NCBI GenBank assembly: GCA_036426205.1
Contig: CM071568.1
Span: forward strand, 120,868,225-120,932,224
Length of the DNA: 64,000 bases
From: Ascaphus truei
Lineage: Eukaryota; Chordata; Amphibia; Anura; Ascaphidae
Direction: 5' to 3'
Shown here: in pieces, positions 57,501-64,000 of the stretch
Layout: every line of letters begins with the position of its first letter
Numbering within the stretch: the first letter of the stretch is position 1
The notes under the pieces: model-generated
What the model was told of the DNA's origin: nothing
Database searches by the model: none
Seen by the model: the letters and a program-made list of their open reading frames with translations, nothing else
Position numbers and translations under genes: made by a program

Positions 57501-59800
57501 TAATGCGTACTTCTGCAACGAGATTATTTTTAGGGTAACTGGAACACAGACTCCCAATGCTGGAATTCAAAAACACAGAGGTGTACTTAATTGCTGTCTA
57601 TTCAAAACTGGGCAAAGTTCATGTAAAACAAAACTGCACCAGATTTATAATTTGGTTTGACAAATCTGGTGCAATATGGCCCCATTTTTGCTGCCGGGAG
57701 ACTTTAATCCCCACAATGTTGAAAGTGAGACAATTAAATAGCATATTTATTTGTTAACTGATATGTACAGTATATACTTCATTTCCACTCGTGCAGCATA
57801 TGTATTACTTTTTCATGTAACTAAGCCCCCTCAAAAGATATAGAAATTGACAAGATAGGAAACATTCTCTAAGCAATTTCTGTGATCAAAGACCATATAG
57901 CTTCCACATTTTCCTAAATACCTTTTTATGCTTTGCCTAAATACCAAGACACTTTAGGAGATTACAGTTATATTTATACTACACACAGACACACTACTGC
58001 CTAAGAACGAGGGAACAAGAGTGATGCCTGCAGATTGGCCATGTGCTATGTCCCGCTCCAGTGCTTTTACATGGAGCTAGTGGAAGCACTGGCCATAGCA
58101 CAGGGGCACGTACAGTATCACTGGGTATATTACAGGAACTCTTAGCAGATTTACAGTACAGTATATATACTTGTACTTGACTACACTATATTCAAATAGT
58201 AAACATCTAAACAATAGGAATCAGTAACTTTGTAAAATGATATACACAGTATTATGGTTCATAGGACCAGCTCTAATCTGATAGAAAATAATTACAGCCA
58301 CACCTTTTCCAAAGGGTTGTGCTGCATGGCACCACTGACAGAGCATTAATGGTTATGGATATAAAAAGAAAAGTGCTTGGAACATCTGGATACAGATGTA
58401 GTTTCCTGATGCCACTGCAATGGTCCATTATGTTGCTATGCTGTCGTTTCTGCAGCATGAAGGCAACAGTTCGTTGCATACTATCTCAATCATTGTATAT
58501 CTGTAGATATATATGCATATATTAAATATGAAACTATACATATATATAGTCTCATATTTAAGCTTTGATACACTGACTTCATGTGCATCAGTGATATATA
58601 TATTCCACCCTGTGCCATTGCATATCCTTGCAACTTGCAGAAAGGTTACGAGTGAAATAAAACACGTTGTATTGTAGAAATGCCTTTTCTACACCATTTT
58701 ATATTTTGAACAAATAATGAATTGTATTCCAAAAAATTATGGCCTCTAACATAAAAAGTGACATTATATGTTTTCAGTTGAAATTGGACATTTTCTTTCA
58801 GCCACAACAACAAAAAACAGACCTATATTTGTTTATTTGTATTATTACAAAGTGTACAGGTAGAGGAGGGGGGGGGGGCACACACAGTTTCTCCATGTAG
58901 AAAGTCTACAGTTCAAAATGCGTCGCAGGCTGTAAATAAATAATAATAGAAAAGAAACATCTTTATAATTGACATTTGACATGCTGTTTGGGTAATGCTG
59001 TGGTAGACCAAGCACAGACTTGCCTCTGATGGAAACATTTATCATGGTGATTGCTACAGAGTGGCAGGTGGTGTTATCAATTACCTCTTCTTACCAATAA
59101 TAATATTAGTATGGTAATATCTTTGCTCCACTGAGAACAAATTAGTGGACAGTTGTTGCAGCTCAGAAGAGACGAAATGCCGTGTAATGGTTTGGTGGAT
59201 GTGATAAAAAAAAAAGTCTAGGATAAGTACCTTTTTTAGCATCAATTCTTCTTAAAAGTTGAAAGCAAAAACCGAAGCTTTGTAAAAAAAAATATATATA
59301 TATATATCGTGTTTTTCAAGCGAGGCTCTTGATCTGTAACTGCCAAGGTTTGGATAACGAAAAAAGGTATACTTTCCAAATATTATACAAGAGCTGCCTC
59401 TGTCCCTTCCCTAGTCAATGTATTCATGCAAAATAAGCTTTATGGATTATCTAAATAAATGACACGAATTAAAGCAAATACGTAATTATACGTTCAACTA
59501 ATGTAAAAAATACAGTAGCAATTTGCAAATAATATTATCTGGCAGACAAAATAATAACGTGTCGCTCCTTACAATACAAACAACAATGCGAGGGAAAGAT
59601 AATGGACAAATTAGATGTAATTGCAGGGCAGAAAAAGCAACTTTCTTTCAACAGTACTATCTAGGTATTTAGAACATGAACAGACACTTGATGAATGATG
59701 TGTGTATGTGTGTGCTTCGAATGTAATTATGTGTATACAAAGGGATATTTAGTAGTATATAAATGCAACATATAAATAGTAAATTAATTTTCTATGTATA
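54566..59800. other. Long repeat-poor non-coding region
   Basis: About 5.2 kb with no transposon or believable coding frame, in contrast to the rest of the window. Blocks at 56520-56880 and 59300-59660 are complex, AT-rich and rich in homeodomain-type motifs (TAATTA, TAATTG, ATTTGCAT-like). They are candidates for conserved regulatory elements of a neighbouring developmental gene; comparison with other species is needed to say more. Confidence 0.4.
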
Positions 59801-59824
59801 TACATGTTTAAAAATTAATACATA

Positions 59825-59952
59825 TTTTTTAAACACATGTATACATACACACACACAAACACACACACACACACACAACCACCACACATATATATAATAT
59901 ATATTATATATATGATTATACTATATATATAATATATATATATACATATACA
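59825..59952. repeat. (CA)n and (AT)n compound microsatellite
   Basis: ACACACACAC at 59848-59876 followed by imperfect palindromic AT tracts. Confidence 0.9.
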
Positions 59953-60074
59953 TCTTATTTATCCCTGCCTCATCCATTCATTTCTCCTGTGCTCTTCATG
60001 TGTTATGTAGTCTAGTGTATGTCATGTTTCGTCATAATCTACCTCATCAATCCCTCCCTCTCTTTCTCTCTCTC

Positions 60075-60253
60075 TCCTTCTCTGTGGTGTGTGTCTCTCT
60101 GTTTGTGTGTCTGTGTGGTGTGTGTGTGGTGTGGTGTGGGTGTTTGTGTGTGGTGTGTGTGTGTGTGTGTTGTGTGTGTTTTTTGTGTTGTGCTGTGTGT
60201 GTGTGTGTGTGTGTGTGTGTGTCTGTATATTATATATATATATATATATATAA

Positions 60254-60290
<37 letters not shown>

Positions 60291-60303
60291 TATATATTAT
60301 ATT
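60075..60303. repeat. (GT)n and (AT)n compound microsatellite
   Basis: TC-rich lead, GT-rich 60105-60224, then AT tract to about 60303. Confidence 0.93.
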
Positions 60304-60309
60304 AATATA

Positions 60310-62775
60310 GCATATTTTATATAGGAATATTTGATACATCGTTGTGTGTATATACATAAAATATAACAAACTATAAAGCCCTGATAGAGCTTCTGATATG
60401 TTATCCGGTTGAATCTCACACAATATTTTGATTATGCTGTAAGTGGTTTAATTAAGAGTTGATTATACACTACACGCGTGGAGTATGGGATGGGACGCTT
60501 GATGCACTTCTTATGTTTGCTGAGAAGACATTACATCCTGGTTTTTTTTTTTTTTTTTTAATTGATCTCTTACATGTAAGTCAATTAAAAAACGTTCAGC
60601 GTATGATTTGCCCATCACAGCATTAACCCACCAAAGCTCTACCTACCCTGTGCTCCTCATCGATGAGGGGAGGGGGTGATTAAAACAGCACTGAGGCATA
60701 TGGCTGACGCTCAGAGATCCTAGGAACATGTGTACGAGATGAGCGCCTGGATGTTTCAACTTTAAATATAGTATACTTATCAAGTGTCTGGCTCTCTTTT
60801 TAAGTAAATAATATGAACAATACTGTACACTGCAATTGCACACGATTCAAAGCCAGGATGTTTAAATCTTGCCAATGTTTTAGTCGTTAGTCCTCAGTAC
60901 ATGAGACATACAGCAATGAACTTCCTTATTTGCCATGTCAGATGATCTCTTTAATCGTGTTTTTTTGTGATACTTAATATGTAACAAAAAAAATTAAAAT
61001 GTAACAAAAAAAATGTATTTGCGTTTTATTGTAGTTCTCAATAAATTATTTCAGTTATTTAGAAAAAATATAAACAAAATAACCTATGTGTTTGTCAATT
61101 TTAGATTTATGGCACATAAATAATAAAGTCCTGAATAGAAGTGAAGAGTGTATAGGAGAATATTTTAGATATACTGTATTTACTGACTGTAAAATGCATT
61201 GGATTTGGTAACAAGACATATTAAAACGTTAAAGAAGGGATGAGCCCCGAAGTCCCAACTCCATCAAAAGAAATAAACTAAAAAAATGAAAATATATTTT
61301 TATTGAAACATAAATCATAAAAGTGACGTTGTCTCCTCAATTTCTTAACGCGACAATTTCAATATATGTTGTTCTCTGCTCCCTGGAAAACAGTATTTGC
61401 AATTAATAATCAATTTAGTTTTGCCAATGCCTCATTGCTGTCTAAAACTTGTCTAAGTGCAGTGATCTGTAATCAGATGTAGGTACTTGACCCTAAGACA
61501 CGAGTGAAAGTTTAAGATCCCTGCATCCCTATCAATCAACTGGAATAAGAAGAGCTTTTCATGCAGGTCTGTTTTTTTTTTTTTATTAAAATACCAACAA
61601 AAAAAAGCATGTCTAAAAAAAATATAACTCGCGTTGGGACAGCGAATGAAAAGATTTTAAATCATACATTAATAGTTATTTTTCGCGAACAAAATCTCTT
61701 AATTTGAGTGGATCGGCCAGATGTGTTTAGCGTGTGGGTGGGGGGGGGGGGGGCGGGGGGGGGGACTTAGGGTTTTTCCAATTGAAGTGAAACGATTTAA
61801 AAAGCAAATAGATAAAAGATCCCAGATAGGATTGAGCACATAATTGTAAAACAATGCAATGCTTCTCCCTTTTATGTGCAGAATGATAATGATCGGAGTG
61901 AGAGCAGCAGAGAGCAGCAGCACAGGACTGGCACTCACTGCAGCACTGGGTGTGTGACACGGGGAACAACAACCACTTCACTATGAATGGGAAGGTATCT
62001 GTGCCCCTGATTTAATAGGCGCATGGGTGAACCCACTGATGCAAAGATGAGGGGCGCCAGTAAACCCCCCATAAACTTTCTCAATGCAGAAAGTGATTTA
62101 GAAGAAATAGCCACGCAGGAGCTGTGCATTTGGGTAGCTAAGAGTTGTGTTATGAAGGGGATGTAAAAATGTTACACTACACCCCTTTAGCTCATTAAAA
62201 AAAATAAACGTTACCCAAATTCACTGAAGTGGTAGCACCCCTGCACAGGAACATGTCTCATGGATAGGGCATGGAGGTGAAGCCCTGCGGGTGCTCTGCT
62301 GGGATAGTCCTAGAGGCGCACAGGGCTGGGTGTGTGGTACATCCTAGCGGCGGCTCCCTGTCATGGGGACGCTTGTTTCCTATTCTTTGGCTTGGTGGGA
62401 GTTTATTGCTTACCATCTTACCTTCCCTATCTTCCAACCCAACAGATACATGTGCGCTGTGTGCCTGAGCTCCCCTTGCATTTCCCCCCAGAGCTCGTGG
62501 TGGCGACACACAATTGGGGAGCAGAGCAGAGTAGTTACTGCCTCTAAGAGAACAGTTTGCAGGGATCCAGAGGAGGAGGTGAGCTGTGTGCAGGGGGCTT
62601 GTGTATAGAGTGGAAGTAAACTCCCCTCAGTTAACTTGTCAAATGAGCATATCAAATGGGTGTCAGGCACAGCAAATATACACAGCGACCTAATGTCTGA
62701 AGACTGGTACCACATGGTCCATGTTACTTGTTGGGAAATCCTCTAACACCTACTCTCAATGACCAACATACGCCC
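60310..62775. other. Unique non-coding DNA upstream of a possible promoter
   Basis: No transposon recognised. Includes T-runs (60541-60559, 61570-61585) and a G-run region at 61738-61766. 62260-62620 is GC-richer with no convincing frame. Confidence 0.4.
61738..61766. repeat. Poly(G) run
   Basis: Two runs of 10-15 G separated by one C; possible G-quadruplex and a likely site of sizing error. Confidence 0.85.
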
Positions 62776-62781
62776 CTGGTG

Positions 62782-62784
62782 GGG

Positions 62785-62819
<35 letters not shown>

Positions 62820-62850
62820 GGTGAGAGAGAGAGGGTGAGGGGGGAGGGGG
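62782..62850. repeat. (GT)n and (GA)n tract
   Basis: GT repeat 62785-62809, then GAGAGAGAGGGTGAG units. Confidence 0.93.
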
Positions 62851-63008
62851 GATCAACGTATACAAGTGCTTCAATCTTTCTTTTTTTTTTTTTCTTAACC
62901 TGGCTCCCCTCCCATCTCCTCCACCACCCGCAGCATAAACCAGTACAGCCCACCCCCTCTCGTGGCAGGGCACAGAGCAGGACGGGCGCTGTGGGTGAGG
63001 AGAGGGGA

Positions 63009-63086
<78 letters not shown>
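63009..63086. repeat. (GCT)26 trinucleotide repeat
   Basis: 78 uninterrupted bases of GCT (CAG-class on the minus strand), followed by TGTGCTGAGAGG. One plus frame reads it as alanine, others as leucine or cysteine; the minus frame at 63263-62895 reads it as serine. Length and purity suggest instability. Confidence 0.98.
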
Positions 63087-63087
<1 letters not shown>

Positions 63088-63484
63088 GTGCTGAGAGGGT
63101 CCAGGCAGCTGCTGGAGAGGCGCTCAGCGGGGCAGGTTGGAGGATAATAAGGGAGCTGCTGCACAGTGACAGGGGAGAGGAGATACGGACAGGACACAGC
63201 AGCAAGGAGCAACATCAGCACGAGGATCTCAGCCAATCCCCCCCACTGCCTGTGGCACCACATCTCAACTCACAGCAAGTTCATCTGCACCAGCAAGAGA
63301 GCAACACAGGAAGCAAGCAGCCACCTAGCCCCCATCCCCTCCCTGCATCTATGTATGGTCAAGTCAATCCCCGACTCCTGAGGACTTCACATAACCAGAT
63401 CTCTACAAAACCCAGCACATAAACATTAAAGGGACCCGAACTCGGATCTGTTGTGTTTAGATCAATTCGAGATTGAAATTGATT

Positions 63485-63530
63485 TAAAAAAAAAAAAAAA
63501 AAAAGTCACCCCCCCCCACCCCACCCCCTC
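63485..63530. repeat. Poly(A) and poly(C) runs
   Basis: An 18-A run followed by CCCCCCCCCACCCCACCCCC. Simple sequence within the candidate 5' exon. Confidence 0.9.
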
Positions 63531-64000
63531 TATCCTGCGTCCCAGTGCACAGATCAATCACTCAGCTACCAACAAAATAAATAAATAAGTGTTGTGTCCT
63601 GTTGGATCGATGGATGTGCAGGACTTGATCATGCCATGCCAGGCGACTGTGACTCCCTGAAAGAGAGAGAGAGAGATCTGGGAAGGGTAGAAGCCTCACA
63701 CAAACTCATGGTACAAGTCTTGGACTGCAGGAAGTGAGCAGCACAGAGGAGTTAAGCTGCCCAAGGAGGAAAGAAAAGGTGCAAGGAATCAAACTGCAAG
63801 GTCGTGTGCACGAGGAGAAAACAACAGCAAACTGAGTCAAAAGAAAAGGAGAAGGGGGTGTGGAGGAAGTTAGAGGAACACAGCCACAGGAGATGAGAAC
63901 ACAAGCAACAAAAGTTTCAGGCAGCTGAAGAGAAACATCATTTTGAAGGCACCATATACAAACCCAAAGCAGGACCAGGGCACGAGCAGAAACATACAGG

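Larger units (their letters stand above)
62930..64000 (+). other. Candidate 5' exon/promoter region of a gene beyond the window
   Basis: After the long repeat-poor stretch, the last kilobase is GC-richer, has several CpGs, is purine-rich on the plus strand and contains a (GCT)26 tract, with no transposon seen. This is the look of a long 5' untranslated first exon of a vertebrate developmental or neuronal gene. No start codon with a credible downstream protein is visible before the window ends. The strand is guessed from plus-strand A/G richness. A plus frame at 62835-63422 would encode a 26-alanine run, but its ends show no recognisable domain, so I do not call it a protein. Confidence 0.35.

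Noticed and set aside
62835..63422. 195-residue frame with a 26-alanine run
   Set aside because: Begins in a GA/GT tract, lacks any recognisable domain, and sits in a region that looks like 5' untranslated sequence. Reading the same repeat as serine or leucine in other frames is equally open.

Overview
The window looks like vertebrate intergenic DNA, most plausibly from an anuran amphibian. It has no complete host gene. It holds an unusually wide mix of transposon classes: Ty3/gypsy LTR elements, DIRS tyrosine-recombinase retrotransposons, Penelope-like elements, a LINE, Tc1-like, hAT and Harbinger-like DNA transposons, and long-armed foldback repeats. The species call rests on this repeat style alone. 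Every transposon coding region seen is broken by stops, frameshifts or truncation.

Layout. 1-1195: unique AT-rich DNA. 1236-5040: a gypsy RNase H fragment, a foldback repeat, a G-rich minisatellite running into a gypsy protease fragment, and a tandem segmental duplication invaded by a TA-flanked MITE. 5068-9415: a Tc1-like fragment and a 1.8-2.3 kb tandem duplication whose second copy carries a ~740 bp palindrome. 9454-13003: two LTRs with clean 4-bp target duplications. 13003-17378: a minus-strand DIRS element (RT, RNase H, recombinase) split by a MITE, a LINE and a 1.5 kb insertion. 17379-21150: a GATA microsatellite, a decayed hAT-like element with nested repeats and minisatellites. 21150-23985: unique DNA with a foldback. 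24127-26441: gypsy integrase, polypurine tract and 3' LTR, with a second LTR inserted in it and a retroposon nested in that. 26511-29062: a foldback, then a 2.2 kb terminal-inverted-repeat element filled with CA-rich and GC-rich minisatellites. 29965-38800: a retroposon-like insertion with a 14-bp target duplication, a Harbinger-like MITE, a full-length Tc1-like element (30849-32488), a telomere-like repeat, another Tc1 copy and a solo LTR. 38830-45675: a Penelope-like element (GIY-YIG endonuclease and reverse transcriptase) split by a 5.6 kb hAT element with a ZMYM1-like broken transposase. 45676-50873: LTRs, long GT microsatellite, a 49-bp minisatellite and a solo LTR. 50880-62780: mostly unique non-coding DNA with possible conserved elements. 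62780-64000: GC-richer, repeat-poor DNA with a (GCT)26 tract that resembles the 5' untranslated first exon or promoter of a gene lying beyond the window.

The most interesting signals are: (i) three related LTRs each carry a ZNF143-type motif, with NRF1-like and YY1-like motifs nearby, and insert at 4-bp sites of the form YATR; (ii) a Penelope element with a recognisable GIY-YIG nuclease cut in two by a hAT element; (iii) a tandem duplication whose second copy carries indel-type differences, which may be an assembly artefact at a palindrome; (iv) DNA transposons that act as carriers of expanding tandem repeats. I found no credible novel protein system. Family assignments come from reading motifs by eye without database searches.
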